DNA of 64,000 bases from JAFNAG01 sp963824985 (GTDB taxonomy: Bacteria; Acidobacteriota; UBA6911). Position 1 is the stretch's first letter; each line of letters starts with the position of its first letter. Both the position numbers and the translations under genes were made by a program. The notes beneath the pieces are model-generated. The model had not been told where the DNA came from, did not search any database, and saw only the letters and a list, made by a program, of their open reading frames with translations. Shown here piece by piece: positions 1 to 8,284 of the stretch. Where the stretch lies: positions 171,723 through 235,722 of the forward strand of contig CAWGRQ010000026.1 in the NCBI GenBank assembly GCA_963824985.1, in the 5' to 3' direction.

Positions 1-2
1 CC

Positions 3-242
3 CCGGATCCGATCGCCGTGCCCGAAGACTTGCCGAAGGTCGACCTTGGCCATCATTCCCTCGCGGTGGACGCCATCCTTGTCTCTGCGATGCGCGAAGG
101 GCTCACCAAGCCGCTGGCTGAGGGATTGAAGATCGAAGCGGCCGGATTCGTGCGCTGCAAACAGACGGTTGATTACGACATCGGCATGAAGAACTTCATC
201 CAGAATGGCCCGAGAGTGCCGGCGGCCTTTCTGCACGAGTGA
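3..242 (+). CDS. enoyl-CoA hydratase/isomerase (crotonase) family, C-terminal part
   Basis: The reading frame is open from the window edge to a TGA at 240-242, so only about 79 C-terminal residues are visible. The tail has the look of a crotonase C-terminus: a helix around 'ILVSAMREGLTKPLAEGLKI', then 'DIGMKNFIQNGPRVPAAF', which matches the usual 'D..EGM.AF...R.P.F' ending of enoyl-CoA hydratases. A GTG at 18 is in frame but is almost certainly internal. The stop lies 14 bases before the thiolase ATG, so the two probably form a beta-oxidation operon. Whether a dehydrogenase domain is fused further upstream cannot be seen. Confidence 0.6.
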   Translation, partial: PDPIAVPEDLPKVDLGHHSLAVDAILVSAMREGLTKPLAEGLKIEAAGFVRCKQTVDYDIGMKNFIQNGPRVPAAFLHE

Positions 243-256
243 TCGGGAGGGACAAG

Positions 257-1543
257 ATGGGCAAGAACAATTCCATTGTCATCCTCGATGGCGGGCGCCG
301 CACCCCACGGGCGGATATCCTGGTGGAGAACAGGAGGCCCGGGCTCTTCTCGCGCTTTTCGACGACGCAGCTCGGCGGCATGGCCATCCGGGCAACGCTC
401 GATCACACATCTGTCGACAAAGCCCTGATCGGACACGTGGTGATGGGCATGGCCGACAAGAGCCACCGCGATTCGATCTATGCAGCGCAGGGCATGCGGT
501 GGCGGGCCGGCCTGCCGAACGATGTTCCGGCCCTGACCGTCGCGAGGATCTGCGGCAGCGGCGTCGAGGCGATCGCGGTGGCGTCGGAGATCATGGTGGC
601 AGGATTGCGACATGACGAGGCACGGCCATTTTCGGTGGCGGGCGGGGCTGAAAGCATGCAGTACCCATTTCTGCTTTTCAACTGGCGCGGCCACAAGGTA
701 GGAGAGGCCGTGCAGAAGTATGGTCCGCTCGACTTGCGAGGGCTGCCGCCCGGGACGCAGTTGCAGGACGCGCTGCTGATGTCGTTGTACGATCCTTCGG
801 CCCGGATGTCTATGGCCAATACGGCCGAAGAACTCGGCAGGCGCTACGGCATAACACGCCGGCAGGCCGACGAGTTCGGCCATCGCTCCCACAAAAACGC
901 CCGTAAAGCTCGGGACGCGGGATGGTTTGACGAGGAGATCGAGCCCGTCTCCGTTCAGGAGGATGGCGTCAGCAGGCAGATCGTCGTAAAGCACGACACG
1001 CATGTGCTGGACGACGCCAGCATGGAGAAGATGGCGGGCCTCAGGCCTGCGTTCGAACCCGGCGGCATCATCACCGCCGGGAACGCCAGCGCCGTCGTGG
1101 ACGGCGCCGCCGCCATGATTCTCGGCAAAGAATCGGATGCCGCAGAGCACAGCCTGAAGCCCCTCGCGCGGATTCTGGGACTGGGTGTCGCAGCCTGCGA
1201 CCCGGAAATCATGGGTTGGGGACCGGTGCCCGCAACCCGCAGCGCCCTGGCACGTGCCGGCATCAAGGGGAGCGATCTCGACCACATCGAGCTTAACGAA
1301 GCCTTCGCCCCTCAGGCGCTGGCATGCATCGCCGATTTCGAAAAGATGGGAATCGATCCCGAAAAAGTCAATCCGATGGGCAATGCGATCGCTTTGGGGC
1401 ACCCTCTCGGTGCGACAGGAGCGGTCCTCACGCTGACGTGCGCCTATTCCCTGCGCCGTACCGGGAAACGGTATGGCCTCGTGACCATGTGCATCGGAGG
1501 CGGCCAGGGCATCGCAATCGTGCTCGAGTCCATCCACGATTGA
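257..1543 (+). CDS. acetyl-CoA acyltransferase (thiolase)
   Basis: Thiolase-superfamily enzyme of 428 residues that would cleave a 3-oxoacyl-CoA with CoA to release acetyl-CoA. All three catalytic signatures are present: the acyl-accepting Cys99 in 'RICGSG', the His382 motif 'GHPLGATGA', and the C-terminal Cys412 in 'MCIGGGQG'. 'ELNEAFAPQALA' supplies the usual NEAFA loop. I chose ATG 257 over an in-frame GTG at 239 because GGGAGG sits at 245-250, six bases upstream. It follows the hydratase fragment directly. Next to benzoyl-CoA pathway genes it plausibly performs the last steps that turn pimelyl- or glutaryl-type acyl-CoAs into acetyl-CoA; its chain-length preference cannot be read from sequence. 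Confidence 0.9.
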   Translation: MGKNNSIVILDGGRRTPRADILVENRRPGLFSRFSTTQLGGMAIRATLDHTSVDKALIGHVVMGMADKSHRDSIYAAQGMRWRAGLPNDVPALTVARICGSGVEAIAVASEIMVAGLRHDEARPFSVAGGAESMQYPFLLFNWRGHKVGEAVQKYGPLDLRGLPPGTQLQDALLMSLYDPSARMSMANTAEELGRRYGITRRQADEFGHRSHKNARKARDAGWFDEEIEPVSVQEDGVSRQIVVKHDTHVLDDASMEKMAGLRPAFEPGGIITAGNASAVVDGAAAMILGKESDAAEHSLKPLARILGLGVAACDPEIMGWGPVPATRSALARAGIKGSDLDHIELNEAFAPQALACIADFEKMGIDPEKVNPMGNAIALGHPLGATGAVLTLTCAYSLRRTGKRYGLVTMCIGGGQGIAIVLESIHD

Positions 1544-1570
1544 GCGATGGGAAATATGGCAACTAACGCT

Positions 1571-1640
1571 GGCGGAGCGATCCGCCTGCCGCTGACCGAA
1601 ATGGGATCCACGAAATGCACGAATCTCTTTTCGTGTATTT
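1571..1640. terminator. possible bidirectional terminator between convergent genes
   Basis: Two small inverted repeats lie between the convergent thiolase and molybdenum hydroxylase genes: GGCGG/CCGCC (1571-1575 with 1582-1586) and CACGAA/TTCGTG (1618-1623 with 1630-1635, six-base loop) followed by GTATTT. Neither has a strong U-tract, so this is a weak call. The rest of 1544-1751 shows nothing coding. Confidence 0.25.
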
Positions 1641-1751
1641 CGCGGTTCCGAGCCGCTTTTGCCTGGGTCACTATTATCTCTGAAATTCGATCACCTTCGG
1701 CGCCGAATGCTTCCCGCCAATCCCAGTTGAGAAGCCATGGTCACCGGCTTG

Positions 1752-4589
1752 CTAAAGCCCCGGTTTATGGGGATTCCCCGCAGAAGCAATCGGGCCTGCA
1801 GTCCCGGCCGGCGGCCGTTTCTTCAGTTCCGCGAGGACTTTTTCCGCACTGATGGGTAGTTCCTTGATCTGGATCCCGATGGCATCGTAGATGGCGTTGG
1901 CTATGGCCCCGATGACAGGCAATGTCGCTCCTTCGCCCACTTCCTTGGCGCCGAACGGTCCCTGCGGCTCATAGGAATCGACCGTGCTGCTCTCGATCGG
2001 CGGCACGTCCTTCGCCGTCGGAATAAGATAGTCGTGCAGATTGGGGTTGAGGATTGCCCCCTTGTCGTTGAACAGCATCTCCTCAAGCAGCGTTTCACCC
2101 AGCATCATGGCGATGGCTCCTTCGGCCTGCCCCTCGACTGCCATCGGGTTGATAGGAGTGCCGACATCATGCGCATCCGTAAACTTGACCACCTTCACCT
2201 GTCCGGTTTCCGTATCCACCTCCACCTCGCAGACACAGGCAACAAACGAATATGCGGGTGAAGTTCCCACGGTAGCGCCCTTGAAGTCTCCTCCCAGCCC
2301 TTCGGGCGGTGAGTAATAGCCGCGGCCGATGAGCGGGCCGCTTTCAGAGAAACACCGGGCCGCAACCTCGTGCCACGCAAGCCCATGGTTGGCATGTTCC
2401 GCATCCATCACGCGGTTTCCGCGAACGAGAATGCGCTCGAGGGGAATCCCCAGCATACGGGCGGCCATCTCCGCGATTTGCCGCCGGATGTCCTCGGCGG
2501 CGTGCCGGCTTGCGTTGCCCCCCATCAAAGTCACGCGCGAGGAGTATGAGCCGAATCCCAAAGGCGTCAGGTCTGTATCGGCGTAGATGACCTTGATCCG
2601 GTCGAAGGATATTCCCATCGTCTCAGCGGCGATTTGGGACAGCACGGTCGCCGATCCCTGGCCGATGTCGGTTTCCCCCGTGTACAGCGTTGCCGTGTGG
2701 CCATCTTCGGAAACCTTGATCATAGCGTTGGAATGCGGGAATTTAGAGCGATAGATCGGGTAGGCGGCCCCGCTCACAAACCCGCCGCAGCCGACGCCGA
2801 TCCCCTTTCCGAACGGAAGCTTGCCCCATTTGTCATCCCAGCCGCTCGCCTTGCGGACCCGGTGCAGGCAGGCTTTGAGTTCACACGAGCCAATGTCGAG
2901 GCTGTTCACGGTGCGCGTGCCGGGCTCCATTGCATTTTTCAGACGCACGTCGATGGGATCGAGGCCCAGTTCCATCGCCATCCTGGTCATCAGGCTCTCG
3001 AAAGCGAACCGCGGATGCGGGCAACCGTGGCCGCGCATGGCGCCGCACGCGGGCAGGTTTGTGTTCACCCGGAAGCCGTCGTATTTGTAGTTGGGAATCT
3101 TATACAGTGTGGGCACCATGGCTCCCGAGTAATAGGCTGCCACAACACCGAAGGAACTGTATGCGCCCCCCTCGAGAATCGACTGCTGTTTCACAGCGGT
3201 GATGGTGCCGTCCTGTTTCATCCCCATTTTCAACTCAACGATCTGCTTGTGGCGGCCGCGGCAGTGATGGAACATTTCAGAGCGGGTATACCTCATCTTG
3301 ACCGGCCGGCCGGTTTTCCGGGAGAGCAGGGACGCACAGATTTCCAGGGGATTGGTTTCGGCCTTGCCGCCGAAACCACCGCCGCAGTGTGTGCCGATGA
3401 CTCGTATGTCCCCCTGAGGTATGTCAAAGAGGCGCGCCAGCTGATAGCGCACGTAGTGAACTACCTGCGTGGATGTATAGACGGTAAGCCGCCCCTCCGG
3501 AAGCCATTCCGCCGTCGCACAGTGCGGCTCCATGGGGCTCTGATACGTCCGGTTGCCCGTGAAGGTATCGGAGAGCACCAGATCCGCTTCCTGAAACCCT
3601 TTCTCCACGTCCCCGAATGTCCAGTCGACGCGAGTGTTGATATTCCCGGGGAAATGCTCGTGGACGGTCGGCGCTCCCTCCTGCAGCGCACGGATCGGAT
3701 CGAAAACCGCTTCGAGTTCCTCGTACTCGACTTCGATCCTTCGCAACGCCTCCAGGCAGGTAGACTCATCCACCGCAGCCACGGCGGCGATCGGATCACC
3801 CACGTGACGGACCTTCTCCTTGGCCAGAATGTGCTCGTCATAGCGGGCAGGACTGACACCGTACATGGTGTCGGTGACGTCTCTGCCGGTCAGAAGCGCC
3901 TGGACGCCGGGCAAAGCAACAGCTTTGCTGACATCGATCCTCTTGATCCGCGCATGAGGGAAAGGGGAGCCGAGGATCTTTCCCCAAAGCATGCCCGGCA
4001 GACGGATGTCATCGGCAAACTGCGCCCGGCCGGTAACCTTTTCGAGCGAGTCCTTGCGCGGCAGAGAGGCGCCCACGACCGCGTCATTGCCTGCCGGGGA
4101 TTTCTCAGCTGCGGGCGCGCCAGCGTACTTCCGCCATCTCTGGATTGCCCGGATAATCCCGGCATAGCCGGTGCACCGGCAGAGTGTTCCGCTGAGAGCT
4201 TCCCGGATCTCTTCTTCACCGGGATCCGGATTTCTGTCGACAAGTGCCTTGGCCGTGAGCACCATACCGGGAGTGCAGAATCCGCACTGAATGGCGCCTT
4301 CCGCCACGAAAGCACGTTGCATCGGGTGCAGCATCCCCTCCCGGGAAAGGCCTTCAATGGTTACAATCTCCCGGCCTTCCGCCTCCATGGCCAGCAGAAG
4401 ACATGAATTGGCGGGCTGGCCGTCCACCAGGACGGTACAGGCGCCGCAGTCGCCCGCGCCACAACCATGCTTCGTTCCCGTCAGGCCGATCTGTTCGCGC
4501 AAAGCTTCCAGCAATGTAGTGGATCCGTCAGCCAACACGGCATACTGGGTGCCGTTGACAGTGAGTTCGATCATCCGCTTGCTATTCAT
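1752..4589 (-). CDS. fused [2Fe-2S]/molybdopterin subunit of a xanthine-oxidase-family hydroxylase or dehydroxylase
   Basis: A 945-residue fusion of two subunits that are separate genes in many relatives. Residues ~8-160 form the two-domain iron-sulfur subunit: plant-type cluster motif 'HGCGAGDCGACT' plus 'CGFCTPG' and 'LCRCTGY' for the second cluster. From residue ~175 the Mo-cofactor subunit begins ('KVTGRAQFADDIRLPG') and runs through 'GGGFGGK', 'GAMRGHGCPHPRFAFES', 'GETDIGQGSATVL' and the catalytic-glutamate motif 'GAKEVGEGATLP' near the C-terminus. Its start codon overlaps the FAD-subunit stop by eight bases, implying coupled translation and a flavin-containing complex. D. gigas-type aldehyde oxidoreductases share the fused order but lack an FAD partner. 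Substrate unknown; the benzoyl-CoA neighbourhood suggests an aromatic acid or its CoA ester. Confidence 0.88.
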   Translation of the reverse strand: MNSKRMIELTVNGTQYAVLADGSTTLLEALREQIGLTGTKHGCGAGDCGACTVLVDGQPANSCLLLAMEAEGREIVTIEGLSREGMLHPMQRAFVAEGAIQCGFCTPGMVLTAKALVDRNPDPGEEEIREALSGTLCRCTGYAGIIRAIQRWRKYAGAPAAEKSPAGNDAVVGASLPRKDSLEKVTGRAQFADDIRLPGMLWGKILGSPFPHARIKRIDVSKAVALPGVQALLTGRDVTDTMYGVSPARYDEHILAKEKVRHVGDPIAAVAAVDESTCLEALRRIEVEYEELEAVFDPIRALQEGAPTVHEHFPGNINTRVDWTFGDVEKGFQEADLVLSDTFTGNRTYQSPMEPHCATAEWLPEGRLTVYTSTQVVHYVRYQLARLFDIPQGDIRVIGTHCGGGFGGKAETNPLEICASLLSRKTGRPVKMRYTRSEMFHHCRGRHKQIVELKMGMKQDGTITAVKQQSILEGGAYSSFGVVAAYYSGAMVPTLYKIPNYKYDGFRVNTNLPACGAMRGHGCPHPRFAFESLMTRMAMELGLDPIDVRLKNAMEPGTRTVNSLDIGSCELKACLHRVRKASGWDDKWGKLPFGKGIGVGCGGFVSGAAYPIYRSKFPHSNAMIKVSEDGHTATLYTGETDIGQGSATVLSQIAAETMGISFDRIKVIYADTDLTPLGFGSYSSRVTLMGGNASRHAAEDIRRQIAEMAARMLGIPLERILVRGNRVMDAEHANHGLAWHEVAARCFSESGPLIGRGYYSPPEGLGGDFKGATVGTSPAYSFVACVCEVEVDTETGQVKVVKFTDAHDVGTPINPMAVEGQAEGAIAMMLGETLLEEMLFNDKGAILNPNLHDYLIPTAKDVPPIESSTVDSYEPQGPFGAKEVGEGATLPVIGAIANAIYDAIGIQIKELPISAEKVLAELKKRPPAGTAGPIASAGNPHKPGL

Positions 4590-5478
4590 GGCCCTCTTGA
4601 TTGCGGCTGTGACCGTCTCGCGTTCTGCGCCATGCTTCCCGGAGCGCTCGTGCCGTCAAAACTTGAATCAGTTCCCGGCGATAATCTCCGCTTGCCCTCT
4701 GGTCCGTGATCGGCCTGGCTTCCTGGCGGGCGATCTCGGCAGCGGTGGCAATCGCTGCATCATCGATATCTTTCCCCACCAGCGACTGGCCGGCTCTCTC
4801 CGCAAGCCACGGTGTGGGCGCAACAGCACCCAGAACAATCCGTACCGTCCGGCACCGAAGCTTGTCCATCTCGAGAAAGGCGGCAACACTGGCTACGGCC
4901 AGCGAGTTGGATGCGCGCCGTCTATATTTCTGGTAATTCGCCGCAGCCTGAACGGATTTCAACGGGATCAGAATGCGGGCGAGCACCTCATGGTCCCGCC
5001 GCACCGTCTGACGGTTTCCGGTAAAAAATTCTTTGAGCGGGAGAATCCGACTCCCGTTGCTCCGGCACAACTCGATTTCGGAACCGAGAGCCATGAGGAT
5101 GGGAGGAAAGTCGCCGCACGCCACCGCGCTGCAGATATTCCCTCCCACGGTCGCGCGGGCCCGGATCTGAGGCGAGGCGAACTTCACCACCATTTCCGCC
5201 AATTCAGGGAAGTGCATCCGTATGAGTTCGGAGCGCTCGAGAGCGGAAGCACTGCAACCGGCTCCGATGCTCATCCGGTCGCCCTGCATTTGAATCTCTC
5301 TGAGTTCCGGAATATCCAGAATGGACACGACATGGGCAGCCTGGCGAATTCCCGACCAGACGTCCACCAGCAGATCGGTGCCGCCGGCCAATATTTGTGC
5401 GCCGGGCAATTCCTCCACGAGGCGGCAAGCATCTTTCAGGCTGCCCGCACGATGATAGTCAAAGCTGCCGGACATCAT
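4582..5478 (-). CDS. FAD-binding subunit of the molybdenum hydroxylase (CoxM/HcrB-type)
   Basis: About 298 residues of the FAD-binding PCMH fold. FAD-contact motifs are visible: 'AGGTDLLVDV' near the N-terminus and 'RARATVGGNICSAVACGDF' in the middle. I placed the start at the paired ATGs at 5478/5475, where GAGGGAGG abuts upstream; an in-frame ATG at 5535 would add 19 residues with no family resemblance. The stop overlaps the start of the fused Fe-S/Mo gene in ATGAATAG. In 4-hydroxybenzoyl-CoA reductase the equivalent subunit carries a Cys-rich insert for an extra [4Fe-4S] cluster after the GGN motif; here the chain runs straight on ('GDFPPILMALG'), so that cluster is absent and a canonical HcrB role is unlikely. 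Confidence 0.87.
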   Translation of the reverse strand: MMSGSFDYHRAGSLKDACRLVEELPGAQILAGGTDLLVDVWSGIRQAAHVVSILDIPELREIQMQGDRMSIGAGCSASALERSELIRMHFPELAEMVVKFASPQIRARATVGGNICSAVACGDFPPILMALGSEIELCRSNGSRILPLKEFFTGNRQTVRRDHEVLARILIPLKSVQAAANYQKYRRRASNSLAVASVAAFLEMDKLRCRTVRIVLGAVAPTPWLAERAGQSLVGKDIDDAAIATAAEIARQEARPITDQRASGDYRRELIQVLTARALREAWRRTRDGHSRNQEGHE

Positions 5479-5621
5479 CCTCCCTCTGGCCGCAATGCAG
5501 AGTGAACATCTCAGGAAATCAGTGGTCTCCGGCACGACCGGAGACTCTGTGATTCAGCCGGCTGAATAGTTGTCAACGTTGCCCCGGCCTGCAGCCCGGA
5601 GCGGCTCGCCCCGCAAGGCTC

Positions 5622-6707
5622 TTACCTCGGCAGGATCGCATCGACGAGTTCATCGTCCCAGGGATGTCCCTCGGCAAGCATGCGGCGAAGCTTGATGAAA
5701 TCGACTTCCCGCTTTCCCTTGGGTCCCTCATTGAAGGCGCGGAATCCCGCCTTGGCCTCGGTCATCATGTTGAGTGCGAGCCAGTCACGGTTGGACTGTT
5801 GATTTCTGTCCCAGTGCTCCAGCTTCTTCTTTCTCACACTGTTCAGGGTCTTGCTCAGGCAATCCGGCATGAGATAGAGAAATCTCGTGGCTAGGGAATT
5901 CACGGAGTCGTCCAGTGGGGAGAGATCTACTTTCCCGCCTTTCAGGACCTCCTTGGCGGCCTTCAAAGCATCTCCTGACTTCCTCTGGCCGTAGACCACG
6001 CGGCCCTGCTCATCCAGCCAACGATCCGTAATCAGCAGAGGATTCGGCATGAACCTGCCGTCGACCGAAAGCACCGGCACAGCCTCCGTGATCAGGCCCA
6101 GGGATTTCGCTTCATAGGCGCTCCACATTTCGCAGAGCGTGCAGCTCTGCATCGCCCGCTCAATTCCGACGAAGAGGTGGAGAAAATCGGTGCTGCCGCC
6201 ATCGGGAGCGCTTCCGTGCCGGGGGCCCGCCTGCCCGAAAACCGCCATGTCGCTGGCCACGCTGAGATCGCAGGCCATGCCGATCTCCTGCCCGCCGGCC
6301 AACCGCATCCCGTTCACACGGCAAATCACTGGTTTGTCGCACATGAGAATCGAAGTGACCATGTCATTGAAAAGCCTCATGTACTGCTTGTATTCCAGCG
6401 GCCGGCCGGCATAGTACTCCGCATACTCCTTCGTGTTGCCCCCGGTACAAAACGCCGCGTCTCCGACCGCGGTGAAAATCACCGCCACCACCGAGCGGTC
6501 CATGGAAGCCCGGCGGAAGGCGAGGATCACCTCCTTGGCCGCGGCCGTAGTGTAAGAATTGTATTGCTTGGGATTGTTCAGGAATATCCAGGCGTTGTGC
6601 AAGCCCTCCACCGGCTTGCCATCCTGATCCAGGCAGGGATGCAGTTCATAGATAATTTCCCGGAAAGTCACATCCGCCAGGTTGTGGTCGACAAGGTCGC
6701 AAGTCAT
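5622..6707 (-). CDS. bamA: 6-oxocyclohex-1-ene-1-carbonyl-CoA hydrolase (BamA/Oah)
   Basis: A 361-residue crotonase-fold enzyme matching BamA/Oah, the ring-opening hydrolase of anaerobic benzoyl-CoA degradation, which adds two waters to 6-oxocyclohexenoyl-CoA to give 3-hydroxypimelyl-CoA. Signatures I recognise are 'FCTGGNTKEYAEYYAGRP', 'MRLFNDMVTSILMCDKPVI', 'GGQEIGMACD' and 'GQAGPRHGSAPDGGSTDFL'; the last is very characteristic of BamA. Length fits the family. ATG 6707 follows AGGAG at about seven bases. It is followed on the same strand by nothing closer than the FAD-subunit start and preceded by had, so had-bamA (and perhaps the Mo genes) read leftward together. BamA is widely used as a marker of anaerobic aromatic degraders. 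Confidence 0.93.
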   Translation of the reverse strand: MTCDLVDHNLADVTFREIIYELHPCLDQDGKPVEGLHNAWIFLNNPKQYNSYTTAAAKEVILAFRRASMDRSVVAVIFTAVGDAAFCTGGNTKEYAEYYAGRPLEYKQYMRLFNDMVTSILMCDKPVICRVNGMRLAGGQEIGMACDLSVASDMAVFGQAGPRHGSAPDGGSTDFLHLFVGIERAMQSCTLCEMWSAYEAKSLGLITEAVPVLSVDGRFMPNPLLITDRWLDEQGRVVYGQRKSGDALKAAKEVLKGGKVDLSPLDDSVNSLATRFLYLMPDCLSKTLNSVRKKKLEHWDRNQQSNRDWLALNMMTEAKAGFRAFNEGPKGKREVDFIKLRRMLAEGHPWDDELVDAILPR

Positions 6708-6806
6708 GAGAGCTCACTCCTATGGTAGTGTCGTTCTCCGAGTCATTGGAATCGCGTGCAGAATCCTGTCTGCGTTTGAATGCGCCTATGCCTGGAAAGT
6801 TCCCGG

Positions 6807-7862
6807 CTAGAAATCAGGCACCAGAACCGCACGCTTCGTCAGCCTGTGCTCGAGCGCCTGTTGAAAGACATCGTTGATGCGGGACATGGGGGCAACTTCG
6901 GTAAACGGAGCAATCTTCAGCCTCCCTTGAGCCACCATTTCGATAACGTCCGGGTATAATTCCGGTTTGCATCCCCAGGTGCCGATGACGTTGGCGTCAA
7001 AAGCCATGAGATTGCTGAGGCGCAATTCCAGCTTGTCCAGCGTGAACCCGACAACGGACAGCGTGCCGGCGATTCCCAGCAGCGCGAAGGCCAGTTCTTG
7101 ACCCGCTTTCGTGCCGGACATCTCGTAAATCTTCCAGCCGTGCGGCGGTGCAGACATCGCATGGCAGCAATCTTTGACCCGCTTCCTTATTTCCTTTATG
7201 TCCAGCCCCGCCGCATTCACCAGACCCGAAATCCCCAGCTGCGCGAGCTGGTCCAGTTTCTGCTGGACGATATCGACGGCCACGACCTTGGCACCAAACG
7301 CCTGCGCCAGTTGTGCGCCGTAGATCCCGATTCCACCCGCACCGATGATCACCGCGAAATCCCCGGGTTGGACGCCACTTTTGACCATGACCTGATACGG
7401 CGTCGAGACGGCATCGGCAATCACGGCAAGTTCGGGCAGAGAGTGGCCGGTCAGAGCGGCCTCGGTGACAGGCGCCAGCCAACGAGCAGGAACCGTGATG
7501 TGGCTGGCAAAACCACCATGGAAATCGTTCCCCGGCATCTTCTGGCGCTGGCAGATATTACCCCTTCCCCGCCCACAAAGATCGCATTCTCCGCAAGGAA
7601 GAACTGCGGGGACGATAACGGGTTGACCCACCAGTTCAGCGGGCCCCTCCAGGACGGTCCCGCTGATTTCATGTCCCAGAACCAGCGGCAGCTCGTGCCG
7701 CGTGGGAACGCCGTAGTGCCAGAAGCTCAAGTCGGTGTGACATACGCCGCAGCCGGCGATTTGCACCAGGGCATCACCGGGTCCGACTGCCGGAATGGAA
7801 TATGTGACCTTCCCAAAGGGCTGATCCTTTCCGGTCATTTGATATGCACGATTTTCTCTCAC
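6807..7862 (-). CDS. had: 6-hydroxycyclohex-1-ene-1-carbonyl-CoA dehydrogenase (Had/BamQ)
   Basis: Zinc-type medium-chain alcohol dehydrogenase, 351 residues. Visible are the catalytic-zinc region 'CGVCHTD' with 'GHEISG', the four-cysteine structural-zinc loop 'CGECDLCGRGRGNIC', and the NAD-binding 'GAGGIGIYGAQLAQAFGA'. In context this is the enzyme that oxidises 6-hydroxycyclohexenoyl-CoA to the 6-oxo compound, the substrate of the adjacent BamA. The start is a GTG at 7862 with AGGA nine bases upstream; the first in-frame ATG is at codon 9 and would remove residues that look part of the fold. It is separated from bamA by 99 bases and is divergent from the PanE-like gene and dch. Confidence 0.88.
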   Translation of the reverse strand: MRENRAYQMTGKDQPFGKVTYSIPAVGPGDALVQIAGCGVCHTDLSFWHYGVPTRHELPLVLGHEISGTVLEGPAELVGQPVIVPAVLPCGECDLCGRGRGNICQRQKMPGNDFHGGFASHITVPARWLAPVTEAALTGHSLPELAVIADAVSTPYQVMVKSGVQPGDFAVIIGAGGIGIYGAQLAQAFGAKVVAVDIVQQKLDQLAQLGISGLVNAAGLDIKEIRKRVKDCCHAMSAPPHGWKIYEMSGTKAGQELAFALLGIAGTLSVVGFTLDKLELRLSNLMAFDANVIGTWGCKPELYPDVIEMVAQGRLKIAPFTEVAPMSRINDVFQQALEHRLTKRAVLVPDF

Positions 7863-8284
7863 GGATTAATCCTACCGATTGGAAGCAATAATTGGACCGC
7901 GGTCTCGCCTGCCAGACCTATGCCCCGATTGTAACCGCTTCCCTTTCGGTGTCAAGGGCGCTCTTGCGGATCCGCGCGCCTTCGGGCGTCTCCGACAATT
8001 TTGGGCGTAATTGTTTAGCCAAATCAAATGGATGAAGAAGCAAAACGCAAAGGCGCAAGGGCGCAAAGATCGACACTGAGCAACAGGCGTGGGCGCAGCG
8101 CTTCGCGCTGGCGCATCCTTGCGTCTTTGCGTTCTGCTGTTCAGCATCGGCTAAACAGATGCTTTTGGGCATTGCCACTCTCAGAATCGCAGGTCCGGGA
8201 CAGCAGTCTTTGACAGGAAGTGGTTAATGTGGATAATAAGGATCCAGTCGTGAACAATCCCAACCGAAGAATCGGAGCGAAGGC
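7863..8284. other. divergent intergenic region holding a dispersed repeat
   Basis: This 422-base gap separates the leftward had-bamA genes from the rightward PanE-like gene and dch, so it should hold promoters for both arms of the benzoyl-CoA cluster. Most of it is repeat copy 1 (8007-8162). A short open frame inside the repeat reads through palindromic sequence and I do not regard it as a gene. I could not identify clear -35/-10 boxes. Confidence 0.5.
8007..8162. repeat. dispersed palindromic (MITE-like) element, copy 1
   Basis: A 156-base element nearly identical to 35686-35881. Its ends are inverted: GTTTAGCC at 8013-8020 and GGCTAAAC at 8149-8156, extended inward by GCAAAACGCAAAG on the left against the complement of CTTTGCGTTCTGC on the right. 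The centre carries repeated GCGCAA-type units. It encodes nothing convincing. A non-autonomous mobile element or a REP-like structured repeat would look like this. Confidence 0.75.

Noticed and set aside
2634..4406. Long open frame (590 codons) on the plus strand opposite the molybdenum hydroxylase.
   Set aside because: It is the antisense shadow of a high-GC gene with clear family motifs on the minus strand; its translation resembles nothing and has no ribosome site.
1752..5478. Direct assignment as 4-hydroxybenzoyl-CoA reductase (hcrABC).
   Set aside because: The FAD subunit lacks the Cys-rich insert for the extra [4Fe-4S] cluster and the other subunits are fused, so the name would overstate the evidence.
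8028..8213. Small gene inside repeat copy 1 (and its counterpart at 35690-35968).
   Set aside because: The frames run through palindromic repeat sequence, differ between copies by non-triplet indels and lack ribosome sites.
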